Part shown: positions 49,464 through 57,212 of the stretch, one piece after another
How the letters are laid out: each line of letters begins with the position of its first letter
Position numbering within the stretch: position 1 is the first letter of the stretch
Assembly (NCBI RefSeq): GCF_004785665.1
Contig: NZ_SRPJ01000001.1
Location: 310,001 to 374,000 of the forward strand
DNA from: Staphylococcus pragensis
Lineage (GTDB): Bacteria; Bacillota; Bacilli; Staphylococcales; Staphylococcaceae
Direction: 5' to 3'
DNA: 64,000 bases
The notes under the pieces: model-generated
Told to the model about the DNA's origin: nothing
The model's input: the letters and a program-made list of their open reading frames with translations, nothing else
The model's database searches: none
Position numbers and translations under genes: made by a program

Positions 49464-49865
49464 TTATTTGAAAACAATTTTATCTTCATCATAAGCATCA
49501 ACTGAATAACCTACATATGCATGTGTTTTTAATATTAAATGTTTTGGTTCGCTTTTAAATTCATATTCATAAATATTAAATTTGAATTCTTCTGTTATTG
49601 TTTGGTGTTCTTTTAATTCAACATCTGTGTGTAATGTAAATGTTTGTAATTCATTTTCTAAAACAGGAAATTGACTATTTTTATCAGGATTTTCATATCT
49701 TTCTACTAAAGTTAATGAAATTTTGTTAATAGTTTGAACAGAACTACCACCCTCTATTCTTACAATTCCTTCCAAAGTATCATTACTATGAATACTTTTG
49801 TTTTTTACTAAAGTTTCGACCTTCACAGAGTTTATTCCAATAGAAGCAAGAATGTTTTCAAACAT
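49464..49865 (-). CDS. Spo0M-like (arrestin-fold) protein, short form
   Basis: This 133-residue protein begins ILASIGINSVKVETLVKN and continues with DTLEGIVRIEGGSSVQTINKISLTL, the typical start of the SpoOM family. Full-length members are about twice as long, so only the first arrestin-like half is present. No frameshift is evident, so it may be a natural short form. It lies in the prophage lysogeny arm with an AAAGG ribosome site. Its function is unknown. Confidence 0.65.
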   Translation of the reverse strand: MFENILASIGINSVKVETLVKNKSIHSNDTLEGIVRIEGGSSVQTINKISLTLVERYENPDKNSQFPVLENELQTFTLHTDVELKEHQTITEEFKFNIYEYEFKSEPKHLILKTHAYVGYSVDAYDEDKIVFK

Positions 49866-49916
49866 AGAATCAAATCCTTTCTGATTAAATATTTTAATTA
49901 AACAATTACCATAACA

Positions 49917-50381
49917 CTAATCCACTCTATGCAATTTATACACCCTCAACGGATCAAACATGATAGAGTAATTACCGTAGTGAGTTCCAATACCAAATTT
50001 ATTTTTATAATGTTCCAATATTTGTAATACGTGTCCTTCACTTAACTGAACATACTGCGCTAGTTCGTATAAGCTACTTACACCATAGTTATGTGCCTCC
50101 ACAATAATGCGTAGGGGAAGTGCTGCTTCGTACCCGTGACGCCTAGCGTAGTTTTCAAATTTGCGATTTATGTCTTTAGATTGATCTAAGATATTCCCAT
50201 ATGTAAGTTTGTGGTGTGCTAGTTCTTCGTATAGCACTTCGGCTTTGCGTGTTTCGGATAGGTTGTTATTGATATAAATTTTACCGTTTATATAAAAGCC
50301 GGGTTGAAATTTAGGTAAACGATTAGTTTCTTCGATTTCTATCCAGTCGTTTTTTATACATAATTCTTCAAATAACCCCAA
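49917..50381 (-). CDS. ImmA/IrrE-like metallopeptidase of the immunity module
   Basis: This 154-residue protein has the active-site region VLYEELAHHKL, where the usual HExxH reads EELAH. This variant is common in related phage proteins as I recall them. A second conserved part is SSLYELAQYVQLS. In ImmR/ImmA systems this peptidase cleaves the phage repressor to trigger induction. The start is TTG at 50381 with GAGAGG upstream. The partner repressor lies at 51197-51523. Confidence 0.8.
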   Translation of the reverse strand: MGLFEELCIKNDWIEIEETNRLPKFQPGFYINGKIYINNNLSETRKAEVLYEELAHHKLTYGNILDQSKDINRKFENYARRHGYEAALPLRIIVEAHNYGVSSLYELAQYVQLSEGHVLQILEHYKNKFGIGTHYGNYSIMFDPLRVYKLHRVD

Positions 50382-50396
50382 AAAATCATCCTCTCT

Positions 50397-50425
50397 TTAG
50401 TACCTGGTATCAATTGTGATATAAT
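50397..50425 (+). promoter_or_regulatory. Promoter of the inserted membrane-protein gene
   Basis: TTAGTA (50397-50402) and TATAAT (50420-50425) are 17 bases apart, and TG precedes the -10 as an extended element. It drives rightward transcription inside the leftward lysogeny operon. Confidence 0.6.
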
Positions 50426-50448
50426 AAATAAAAAAAGTAGGTGAATCT

Positions 50449-51066
50449 TTGAATACTTTAGACATGCCGATTTTAAGTGTAATTATTTCATCTGGAGGGC
50501 TTGGTTTTCTTTCATTTCTTTTACTTAATAAAATGGGAAAAATTAAAGTATATGACAATCAAGATAAAGTATTTTATAACGTATTATTATCAATTTTAAA
50601 TTTTATTATTCTGTTTTCTTTAATACTAATATTCAGTAATTTCTTTAATCTTCAAATTTCAATTTTATTAAGTCTTATAATAGCTTTAATTTCATCTACA
50701 ATTTATCCGTTTTTAATTCCGCTAACAATTTTAGAAAAGATTAGAAAATCTATAAATAATTCTAGAAATGGGAGCGGATTAGCTTATCAGTATGCGGAAC
50801 CTGTTAGAGAAATTGTATTTAATAATCCCAATGATACAGTTGCGTATATTTTCGATTTTGATAAAAATTTAATAAATTGTGGATATATCACAAATTTGAA
50901 CACAAACTATAATGAACCTAACGAATTGATTATTGAACCCTTCGACAAAGAGCCTATACTTAAAACTTTTGAAGACATAGTCAAATGGTCACAACAATGT
51001 GATAATGAACCCAAAGTTCTAATAAATATAACCGAAAAAATCCAAATATATTTTATAGAGATGTAA
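50449..51066 (+). CDS. Membrane protein of unknown function (probable moron)
   Basis: This 205-residue protein has an N-terminal hydrophobic segment (about 7-26) and two long hydrophobic helices (about 42-66 and 70-95). A cytosolic domain of about 100 residues follows, without recognised motifs. The start is TTG at 50449 with GTAGGTGA upstream; ATG at 50464 is an alternative. It has its own promoter and terminator and lies opposite to its neighbours, which is typical of a lysogenic-conversion or exclusion gene. Confidence 0.7.
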   Translation: MNTLDMPILSVIISSGGLGFLSFLLLNKMGKIKVYDNQDKVFYNVLLSILNFIILFSLILIFSNFFNLQISILLSLIIALISSTIYPFLIPLTILEKIRKSINNSRNGSGLAYQYAEPVREIVFNNPNDTVAYIFDFDKNLINCGYITNLNTNYNEPNELIIEPFDKEPILKTFEDIVKWSQQCDNEPKVLINITEKIQIYFIEM

Positions 51067-51067
51067 A

Positions 51068-51154
51068 TTATTTGTTTCCTGGTGGTTTTCTAGTCCCTTT
51101 TGTTTTACTAGGCTTACCTAATGATCTAGTTGAACCATTATTATATTTGCTCAC
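51068..51154 (-). CDS. Small basic peptide (28 residues)
   Basis: The reading frame starts GTG at 51154 with AAGGAG upstream and encodes MSKYNNGSTRSLGKPSKTKG followed by TRKPPGNK. It is basic and rich in Ser, Lys and Gly. It lies directly after the repressor gene on the same strand and within two bases of the moron stop. The good ribosome site makes it credible, but no function is known. Confidence 0.55.
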   Translation of the reverse strand: MSKYNNGSTRSLGKPSKTKGTRKPPGNK

Positions 51155-51170
51155 TGTTTTTACTCCTTCC

Positions 51171-51198
51171 AAGTCTGCTTATGTAGACTTGTTTTTTT
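51171..51198 (+). terminator. Terminator of the inserted membrane-protein gene
   Basis: AAGTCT pairs with AGACTT and is followed by seven T residues on the plus strand. Confidence 0.7.
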
Positions 51199-51523
51199 AT
51201 TTATCTCTGTTCTTAACCCATTGAATAAATTTATTTACTTCTTCAATTTCCTCTTCAGTTAAACCGTCTTTGTCAAAATGAGCAGCCATTGTATCTTGTT
51301 GTAAACTTTTATCTTCTGTGATTCTAGATTTAGGTACATTAAAGTAATTGGCTAATTCTTGTATTTTTGAAATTCTAGGATATTTAATTTCTTTTAGCCA
51401 GTTAGAGATTGTGGACTGGCTTACGCCGATTGCTTCAGATAATTCTACTTGAGTGATGTTATTTTCTTTCATAAGTTGTTCTAAGTTCTCCGATAAAATT
51501 TTTCTAGCGCTTTTATATTCCAT
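51197..51523 (-). CDS. Phage CI-like HTH repressor (short form)
   Basis: This 108-residue protein has an N-terminal XRE-type helix-turn-helix (NITQVELSEAIGVSQSTISNWLKE) and a short acidic C-terminus. It has no S24-type self-cleaving domain, so RecA-driven autoproteolysis cannot release it. Induction must depend on another factor, most likely the ImmA/IrrE-like peptidase. AAAGGAG precedes the ATG. Its likely operators fill 51541-51652. Confidence 0.85.
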   Translation of the reverse strand: MEYKSARKILSENLEQLMKENNITQVELSEAIGVSQSTISNWLKEIKYPRISKIQELANYFNVPKSRITEDKSLQQDTMAAHFDKDGLTEEEIEEVNKFIQWVKNRDK

Positions 51524-51540
51524 GTTTTTTTCTCCTTTAG

Positions 51541-51588
51541 TATTACTTAATGTAATACTAATTTACCATAAGTGATATTACTTTACAA
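51541..51588 (-). promoter_or_regulatory. Repressor promoter with operator sites
   Basis: On the minus strand TTGTAA (51583-51588) and TAAATT (51560-51565) are 17 bases apart. TATTACTTAATGTAATA (51541-51557) lies between the -10 and the repressor start, and AAGTGATATTACTT (51570 region) fills the spacer. The layout allows repressor autoregulation. Confidence 0.7.
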
Positions 51589-51615
51589 CACTTATTATCA
51601 CTATTTCTAAAAAAA

Positions 51616-51659
51616 TATCACTTTAAGTGTTGACATATTACTTTAAGTGATAGTATAGT
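51616..51659 (+). promoter_or_regulatory. cro promoter with operators
   Basis: TTGACA (51630-51635) and TATAGT (51654-51659) form the rightward early promoter. TATTACTTTAAGTGATA (51636-51652) occupies the spacer almost exactly, and TATCACTTTAAGTGTTG (51616-51632) overlaps the -35. Confidence 0.85.
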
Positions 51660-51687
51660 TGTAAGTGTCAACAGGAGGTGATACGAA

Positions 51688-51897
51688 ATGCCAGAGGATT
51701 TTAAAGAGTTTCCGGTAAAAGTGTGGCGTACTAATTCAAAAATGACACAACAAGATGTAGCTGATAAATTAGGTGTCACTAAGCAATCTGTAATAAGATG
51801 GGAAAAAGATGATGCTGAATTAAAAGGGTTACAACTTTATGCTTTAGCCAAATTATTCAACACTGAAGTTGATTATATAAAGGCTAAAAAAATTTAA
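51688..51897 (+). CDS. Cro-like HTH regulator
   Basis: This 69-residue XRE-type protein (KMTQQDVADKLGVTKQSVIRWEK) is the first rightward gene and is divergent from the repressor. AGGAGGTGA precedes the ATG. It probably competes for the TATCACTTTAAGTGATA operators. Confidence 0.85.
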   Translation: MPEDFKEFPVKVWRTNSKMTQQDVADKLGVTKQSVIRWEKDDAELKGLQLYALAKLFNTEVDYIKAKKI

Positions 51898-51903
51898 TAT
51901 AAA

Positions 51904-51920
51904 TATCACTTTAAGTGATA
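51904..51920. promoter_or_regulatory. Perfect operator palindrome after cro
   Basis: TATCACTTTAAGTGATA is a perfect inverted repeat with a central T, identical in type to the operators before cro. It lies 17 bases upstream of the DUF3102 gene start, over its ribosome site region. Confidence 0.85.
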
Positions 51921-51936
51921 ATAGAGGTGATAATAA

Positions 51937-52731
51937 TTGAACGAATTACAACTTAGTAATGACTTAACCACAATAGAAACAGAAATCAAGAGTTACCAAA
52001 ATATTGCTGGTCAGTCGATTTTCGAGATTGGTCGAAGATTGAAACACGTGAAAGAGAATGACTTAGCACACGGTGAGTTTGGTAAGTGGTTAGAAAATAT
52101 GAACTTTAATCACAGTACCGCAAACAAAATGATGAGAGTTTCTGAAAAGTTAAATTCGTATACGTATACGAATTTGGGATTAAATGCATTGGATATGATT
52201 GCTACGTTACCCGAACCAGAACGCACTAAAAAACACACAACATCAACGGGGGAAGTTAAAACTCCAGATGAAATGACAGTTCGAGAATTACGAGAGTTAA
52301 AAAAACAACTCAAACAACGTGACGAACAAAACGCCCAACTTCAATCTCAAGTAGAACAAGCACAACGCTCAGAAGAGATTGCTAAGAAACAACTAGAGGA
52401 CGCAGAGAGTAGAGAGCCGGAAGTGATTGAGAAGTATATGGAGCCAGAAGATTACCAAAGTATAAAAAATATGAATGAACATCTTGAAAGTGAACGTGAA
52501 TACTATAAAAATCTGGCAGATGACTTTAGAAATGAAGTTAAAGATATGATGGATCAACCTAGTAATGCAGCAACTTTCACTAAAGAAAATGATAACCAAG
52601 ATTATACGCCGATATTATTGAAAATCTTAGAACCATCAGAACTATTTATACAAAATTATAAAAATCATATTAATGAAAAAGAAGTAATAAACAAATTAGA
52701 AGAAATTATTAAAAAGTTAAAGGAGCAATAA
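51937..52731 (+). CDS. DUF3102 phage protein
   Basis: This 264-residue protein has an N-terminal DUF3102 domain (IAGQSIFEIGRRLKHVKEN, GEFGKWLENMNFNHSTANKMM). A long coiled coil follows (about 115-210), then a short C-terminal helix bundle. The start is TTG with GAGGTGAT upstream. A perfect 24-bp palindrome lies inside the gene at 52152-52175. Such proteins sit next to early regulators in staphylococcal phages. Its function is unknown. Confidence 0.8.
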   Translation: MNELQLSNDLTTIETEIKSYQNIAGQSIFEIGRRLKHVKENDLAHGEFGKWLENMNFNHSTANKMMRVSEKLNSYTYTNLGLNALDMIATLPEPERTKKHTTSTGEVKTPDEMTVRELRELKKQLKQRDEQNAQLQSQVEQAQRSEEIAKKQLEDAESREPEVIEKYMEPEDYQSIKNMNEHLESEREYYKNLADDFRNEVKDMMDQPSNAATFTKENDNQDYTPILLKILEPSELFIQNYKNHINEKEVINKLEEIIKKLKEQ

Positions 52732-52734
52732 ATT

Positions 52735-53571
52735 ATGAAACGAGTAGATATTAACGGAGAAGCATTTGAACAAAACACAATGAATTTACCAGTAAACGAA
52801 GTGTATAAAACGGACGATTTAGATATGTTCAAATTCACTAAATTTAACAGGAATATTCTTTTTACAGATGAAATGCTGAAACAAGCGAAAGAAGGCTTTA
52901 TTAGTCCGATAATTGTGAACGAATACATGGTTGTTATTGACGGTCAACATAGATTAGAGCATGCAAAAAAAGCTGGAGTACCAATTGAATACATTGTTAA
53001 ACCAGGACTAACTGAACACGATATTGTGCGTATGAATACAACTCAAAGACCATGGAGTTTACTTAACTTTATCGAGAGTTATGCAAATCAAGGTTCTGAG
53101 GAATATGTGTCACTTTTGAATTTACTTAATAAAAAGTATGCGGGTACCACAGTAGTTATTTCAGTCGCAAGAAACAACACTACTGCCACAGGTGTTACTG
53201 AACTTATAAAATCAGGAGAATTTGAATTTATTAATTTTGAAGAAACACTTAATTTCTTAAAGTATTATGAAAAGTTTAGAAATGAAACTAATACACCTAA
53301 AAGAACGAAAGTGGCATTAGCATTGTATTCGTTATTTAGAATTGATGGTTTTGATGGAGATAGATTAATACGAAAAGTGTTACAAAAGAAATTTGATGAT
53401 GATTTAAGAGTTAAAGGTTACAACCTTTCTGAAGCATTGAAAGAGTTTATTGATAAATATAATGACAAATTAACACAAGATAGTCCTTCTTTCATTGAAT
53501 ACTACGTTAAAAACAACGGTGAATTGATTATTGATAACCCCAAAAAAGACTGGGCAAAAAAAGACTGCTAA
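52735..53571 (+). CDS. ParB/Srx-like (DGQHR domain) phage protein
   Basis: This 278-residue protein has an N-terminal ParB/sulfiredoxin-like fold with VVIDGQHRLEHAKKAGVPI at about 63-80. A helical C-terminal part follows, without a clear ParB helix-turn-helix. It begins three bases after the DUF3102 gene. Related folds bind or hydrolyse nucleotides or DNA. The nearby palindrome is a possible binding site, but this is inference. Confidence 0.75.
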   Translation: MKRVDINGEAFEQNTMNLPVNEVYKTDDLDMFKFTKFNRNILFTDEMLKQAKEGFISPIIVNEYMVVIDGQHRLEHAKKAGVPIEYIVKPGLTEHDIVRMNTTQRPWSLLNFIESYANQGSEEYVSLLNLLNKKYAGTTVVISVARNNTTATGVTELIKSGEFEFINFEETLNFLKYYEKFRNETNTPKRTKVALALYSLFRIDGFDGDRLIRKVLQKKFDDDLRVKGYNLSEALKEFIDKYNDKLTQDSPSFIEYYVKNNGELIIDNPKKDWAKKDC

Positions 53572-53615
53572 ATAAGCAGCCAACGAGTAAATATTAACAA
53601 TTTAATTATACCACA

Positions 53616-53638
53616 AGAGGTGGTGTCTGACCACCTCT
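53616..53638 (+). other. Hairpin in the mRNA leader of the 80-residue gene
   Basis: AGAGGTGGT pairs perfectly with ACCACCTCT over a five-base loop. It lacks a T tail, so it is probably an mRNA structure rather than a terminator. Confidence 0.65.
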
Positions 53639-53673
53639 CACAATCGAACAAACAACTTAAAGGAGGAATTCAA

Positions 53674-53916
53674 ATGCTAGAAAATCAAGAATACATGAAT
53701 GATGCAGAGTGGAGACTTTATGGTATGAAATCTGATTACGAGAAAGCAATGAGAGCAGCGGGGGAAGAGAACACTCATAGAACATTTGAAGTACATGACA
53801 AAGTTTTAAAAGAAATGAAAAAAGAAGAACTTACGTATAGAGAAGCATACGCAGTCCTTCAATTAGTTCATCTTACTTTGAAACATGAGTCAGAGTTTGT
53901 AAATCTTTATCAGTAA
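53674..53916 (+). CDS. Uncharacterised early phage protein
   Basis: This 80-residue acidic, helical protein starts MLENQEYMNDAEWRLYGMK. The ATG at 53674 has a perfect AAAGGAGG; an upstream in-frame reading has no ribosome site. Its last 44 bases overlap the end of a gene on the opposite strand. No function is recognised. Confidence 0.7.
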   Translation: MLENQEYMNDAEWRLYGMKSDYEKAMRAAGEENTHRTFEVHDKVLKEMKKEELTYREAYAVLQLVHLTLKHESEFVNLYQ

Positions 53917-54373
53917 CCAATGTGACAAATTGTAATTCTGAAGATTTATCAATCTCTATAAATGAGAAACATTCACCGGTTTTTAGATTTTTAACGTCAA
54001 AAGCGAAGTTATCTAACCGAGATGAGTCGACCTCGAATTGATCAATATAAAACTTTAAAAGTCTATAAACGTCGAAAGAATTTTCGCTTTCTAAATAACG
54101 AATTATTTTCTTTAAAGGGGTTTCAAAACCTTCGAAGTCGTTACCAGCACGTAATTTACGATATAACTTTTCAGACATTAGAGGTATTTTTTCATTATCG
54201 CCATCTGATTTGATACTACTGAAAACAGCATTTTGGTTTGCAGTATCTTTGATGAAATTAGCAGTAAGTAATTCATTATTTAATTCAAAAACAATATTCC
54301 AGTTTTTTGTTACATGCTCTTTGTTCGCTTTTTGAATTAAAAAATCTAAAGATTGCAAGAATTTGATGTCCAT
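53873..54373 (-). CDS. Minus-strand phage protein of unknown function
   Basis: This 166-residue protein is soluble, with charged and helical segments, and has no recognised domain. Its excellent GGGAGGTG ribosome site before the ATG at 54373 argues that it is real. It is transcribed against the early operon and converges on the 53674-53916 gene with a 44-base overlap. This orientation suggests expression in the lysogen. Confidence 0.65.
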   Translation of the reverse strand: MDIKFLQSLDFLIQKANKEHVTKNWNIVFELNNELLTANFIKDTANQNAVFSSIKSDGDNEKIPLMSEKLYRKLRAGNDFEGFETPLKKIIRYLESENSFDVYRLLKFYIDQFEVDSSRLDNFAFDVKNLKTGECFSFIEIDKSSELQFVTLVTDKDLQTLTHVSK

Positions 54374-54432
54374 ATTTCACACCTCCCTTCATTAAGGGAT
54401 AAATCAATTATACACGAAAGGAGTGTTAATAA

Positions 54433-54744
54433 ATGGAACAAACTATAACATTCACATTACCTGACACTCATGTTCTTATACCTAAAGTTGAATTTGAAAA
54501 ATTGGTAAGTAATTCATTACCTGCGTTTTGGACTATGGAAGATCTAATCAAAGAGTCGAAGTTGAGTAGGTACAAAATAGAAAAAAGAATATTAGAAGTT
54601 CCTAGATTTAATAAATACCTCAAAGAAAATGACATTTGGTTTGAAGGTCAAGGTGGAAGTTCATCTCATTACTTCGACGCAGAATTAATGTGGAAATTTT
54701 TAAAAGATTATAAGAAAGAGATTTATAAGGGGATGAAGAAATGA
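54433..54744 (+). CDS. DUF771 phage protein
   Basis: This 103-residue protein has an N-terminal part with PKVEFEKLVSNS, and a winged-helix-like middle (FWTMEDLIKESKLSRYKIEKRIL) typical of DUF771 in staphylococcal phages. GAAAGGAG precedes the ATG. It probably binds DNA. The stop overlaps the next start as ATGA. Confidence 0.8.
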   Translation: MEQTITFTLPDTHVLIPKVEFEKLVSNSLPAFWTMEDLIKESKLSRYKIEKRILEVPRFNKYLKENDIWFEGQGGSSSHYFDAELMWKFLKDYKKEIYKGMKK

Positions 54745-54914
54745 CAAAGGATGACAAATTATTTTTAATAACAGGCTTTATGTTTATTGCAGTGTTTTTC
54801 CTATTGTTAATTGCTTTAAATGTATTCATCACTAATGCAGCTGCATATGCGTTGTTAGTATCTACACTAACTTATTTGTTTTTTGACACTTGTTACTACA
54901 CAAAAAAAGACTGA
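54741..54914 (+). CDS. Small two-span membrane protein
   Basis: This 57-residue protein starts MTKDDKLFLITGFMFIAVFF. It has two hydrophobic helices (about 7-29 and 32-48) and a basic tail YYTKKD. It overlaps the DUF771 gene by four bases, with GGGGATG upstream. A hairpin follows at 54909-54938 (GACTG-TTGCTA with TAGCAA-CAGTC). Its function is unknown. Confidence 0.7.
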   Translation: MTKDDKLFLITGFMFIAVFFLLLIALNVFITNAAAYALLVSTLTYLFFDTCYYTKKD

Positions 54915-54989
54915 TTGCTACGCCAATAGCAAACAGTCAAGCACTAATAAAATGAATTTCGACTTAATCATATTACAGGAGGACTAATC

Positions 54990-55238
54990 ATGCAAGAGGT
55001 AACTATATCTTTAAAAGAACATAACAACCTACTTAAAGACAGTAGAGATTTAGTTCTAGTTAGTTTAGAAAACAAGAAATTAAAAAGACAACTAGATACT
55101 GCAAACGAGCATATCAAAGATTTAAACGACAGTATCAATTTATATATAAGCCTATATCAAAGTGCAGATGCTAGAGCGGACAGAGCAGGTAAACGATTGG
55201 AGGAGTATGTGAATGCAAGAGCCAATATCAAATTGTGA
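54990..55238 (+). CDS. Coiled-coil phage protein
   Basis: This 82-residue protein is largely a coiled coil (ENKKLKRQLDTANEHIKDLND). ACAGGAGG precedes the ATG. It overlaps the next gene by 26 bases. It is unrecognised, though small coiled-coil proteins are common before the recombination genes in such phages. Confidence 0.7.
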   Translation: MQEVTISLKEHNNLLKDSRDLVLVSLENKKLKRQLDTANEHIKDLNDSINLYISLYQSADARADRAGKRLEEYVNARANIKL

Positions 55239-55470
55239 AGTAGAGTATCGCATTAAAGATAATCACTTTGGACGTTGGATTACTAATAAACCTACTGCTC
55301 AAGAATATGCTAATTACAACGCTTTAAGAAGTAATGCTCGTAAATTCAACGGTTTAGACGAAATCGATATAGATTGGGATAAACACTTGATTGAAGTATC
55401 GAGAATTGAAACGAAAGAAACACGAAAAGTATACAATTTTGAAGATTTGGAGGAGGTAAACAATGACTGA
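55213..55470 (+). CDS. Uncharacterised phage protein
   Basis: This 85-residue acidic protein has a VEYRIKDNHFGRWITNKPT segment. GGAGGAG lies upstream of the ATG. It overlaps both neighbours, which fits the compact early operon. No domain is recognised. Confidence 0.7.
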   Translation: MQEPISNCEVEYRIKDNHFGRWITNKPTAQEYANYNALRSNARKFNGLDEIDIDWDKHLIEVSRIETKETRKVYNFEDLEEVNND

Positions 55471-56086
55471 ACAACCTATCTTCTCAGACAAGTTTAGAGA
55501 ATTAAACAGTAGAGATGTAAGTGCGCATGTTGAAAAAAAACAAAACTTAAATTATTTATCGTGGGCGTATGTACAACAAGAATTAACTAAAGAAGATCCA
55601 AATTATACAGAGAGAGTAATTGAATTTCCTTATCCAGATTGTTCAAATGAAAATTTTTTTGTTCCCTATCTCAAAACCAACGAAGGTTACATGGTATGCG
55701 TCGAATTAACAGTGTTCGGTGTAACTAAACGTGAATGGTTGCCAGTTTTAGATTACAGAAATAAACCAGTAACGGTTGGTAGTGCTACTGCAATATTTGA
55801 TATTAACAAAGCAACTAAGCGGTGCATGGTTAAATGTGCAGCTAAGTTTGGACTGGGCAACTACTTATATTTAGGTGAAGAAGTACCAGACGTGAGTGAT
55901 GAACTAAAAGAACTAACTAAGAAAGAGGCAGAAAACTTTATTGAAGTAGTCGAAAATGCAGGGAAAACCGAACAATTTAAAAAAGAAATTATCAAGTTGA
56001 AAAATATGGACGTAAATGAATTAGAAAGACAACAAATTGATAAAACAAGAAATCTTATAAAAACATGGTTAGGAGAGATTGAGTAA
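55463..56086 (+). CDS. Sak-type (DUF1071) single-strand annealing protein
   Basis: This 207-residue protein belongs to the RAD52-like Sak family of phage recombinases. It has [18 protein letters not shown] near the start and the conserved core [20 protein letters not shown]. These proteins anneal single strands during phage recombination. The stop overlaps the ssb start by one base (TAATG), which fits SSB as its partner. Confidence 0.75.
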   Translation: MTEQPIFSDKFRELNSRDVSAHVEKKQNLNYLSWAYVQQELTKEDPNYTERVIEFPYPDCSNENFFVPYLKTNEGYMVCVELTVFGVTKREWLPVLDYRNKPVTVGSATAIFDINKATKRCMVKCAAKFGLGNYLYLGEEVPDVSDELKELTKKEAENFIEVVENAGKTEQFKKEIIKLKNMDVNELERQQIDKTRNLIKTWLGEIE

Positions 56087-56508
56087 TGATAAACAGAGTA
56101 GTTTTAGTAGGTAGATTAACGAAAGATCCAAACTTTAATGAAGGCAATGTAGCGAATGCAAGATTTACATTAGCAGTAAATAGACCGTTTAAAAATAAAA
56201 ATGGCGAACAAGAGGCTGATTTTATAAATGTAGTAGCTTTCAGACGACAAGCAGAAAACGTAAATAATTATCTATCAAAAGGACAACTTGCCGGAGTAGA
56301 CGGTCGTATTCAGACACGCAGCTATGAAAAAGATGGCCAACGTGTATATGTAACAGAAGTTGTGGCTGACAGCGTTCAATTCTTAGAACCAAAGAATAAC
56401 AATCAACAAAACAATCAATCTCAACAACAACGAGGGCAAGCACCAGCAGGTAATAACCCGTTCGCTAACAACAATGTTGACGACAATATAGATGATTTAC
56501 CTTTCTGA
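56086..56508 (+). CDS. ssb: Phage single-stranded DNA-binding protein
   Basis: This 140-residue protein has an OB-fold domain ([29 protein letters not shown]), a Gln/Asn-rich linker and the acidic tip DDLPF that recruits partner proteins. It is coupled to the annealing protein gene upstream. Confidence 0.95.
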   Translation: MINRVVLVGRLTKDPNFNEGNVANARFTLAVNRPFKNKNGEQEADFINVVAFRRQAENVNNYLSKGQLAGVDGRIQTRSYEKDGQRVYVTEVVADSVQFLEPKNNNQQNNQSQQQRGQAPAGNNPFANNNVDDNIDDLPF

Positions 56509-56522
56509 TTGGACTGATTTAA

Positions 56523-57212
56523 TTGGCTAAAATCAAAAATTACATTACTCAAGATGACGGTACAACAACCGTTGTCATTGAGGGTGTAGAACTAGATAAC
56601 AAGACTTCGCTCTTACTCGATAACGGGTTTGATGTAGAAGTCGATGTCATTCCAGTTGATCCATTCAGAATTACAAACAAGCAACGTAAGAAGATATTCG
56701 CACTTGTCAAGGATATAGAAGTCCATACAGGTATGCCGATGGATTACATGCGTCATATGTTTATCGAATATGTAAGAACGTATTACGGATATGATGAACG
56801 CATTTCACTTAGTAACTGCACACGTACACAAGCCAGTCAGATTATCGAAGTGACAATCGATTGGGTATTCGCTAACGGAATAATACTTGCTTACAAAACA
56901 AGTGATTTATTAAAAGGTGATAAGTCGTTACTTTATTGGGCAACAGTCAATCGTAACTGTGTGTTATGTGGCAAAAGCGGAGCAGACCTTGCACATCATT
57001 ACGCAATAGGTCGTGGTGCTAATCGTAAGAAGATGCAGCATTACGATTATGAAGTATTAGCTTTATGCAGAGAACATCATTCCGAACAGCACAACGTAGG
57101 CGTTAAGTCTTTTGATGAGAAATATATCTTACAGGATAGCTGGATCAAAGTAGATGACAGACTAAACAGAATGCTGAAAGGAGAGAAAATAAATGCGATC
57201 AATAATGATTAG
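56523..57212 (+). CDS. Putative HNHc nuclease (phage)
   Basis: This 229-residue protein has an N-terminal helical domain with ITNKQRKKIFALVKDIE and a C-terminal HNH-like zinc site with CVLCGKSG, LAHHYAIGRG and CREHHSEQH. It corresponds to the HNHc nuclease common in staphylococcal phage replication modules. The start is TTG at 56523 with only a weak GGACTGA upstream. It overlaps the next gene by 20 bases. Confidence 0.85.
   Translation: MAKIKNYITQDDGTTTVVIEGVELDNKTSLLLDNGFDVEVDVIPVDPFRITNKQRKKIFALVKDIEVHTGMPMDYMRHMFIEYVRTYYGYDERISLSNCTRTQASQIIEVTIDWVFANGIILAYKTSDLLKGDKSLLYWATVNRNCVLCGKSGADLAHHYAIGRGANRKKMQHYDYEVLALCREHHSEQHNVGVKSFDEKYILQDSWIKVDDRLNRMLKGEKINAINND

Noticed and set aside
54952-54987. 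11-codon frame MNFDLIILQED before the coiled-coil gene
   Set aside because: No ribosome site of its own is clear. It may be a leader peptide, but nothing in the sequence supports that beyond the open frame.
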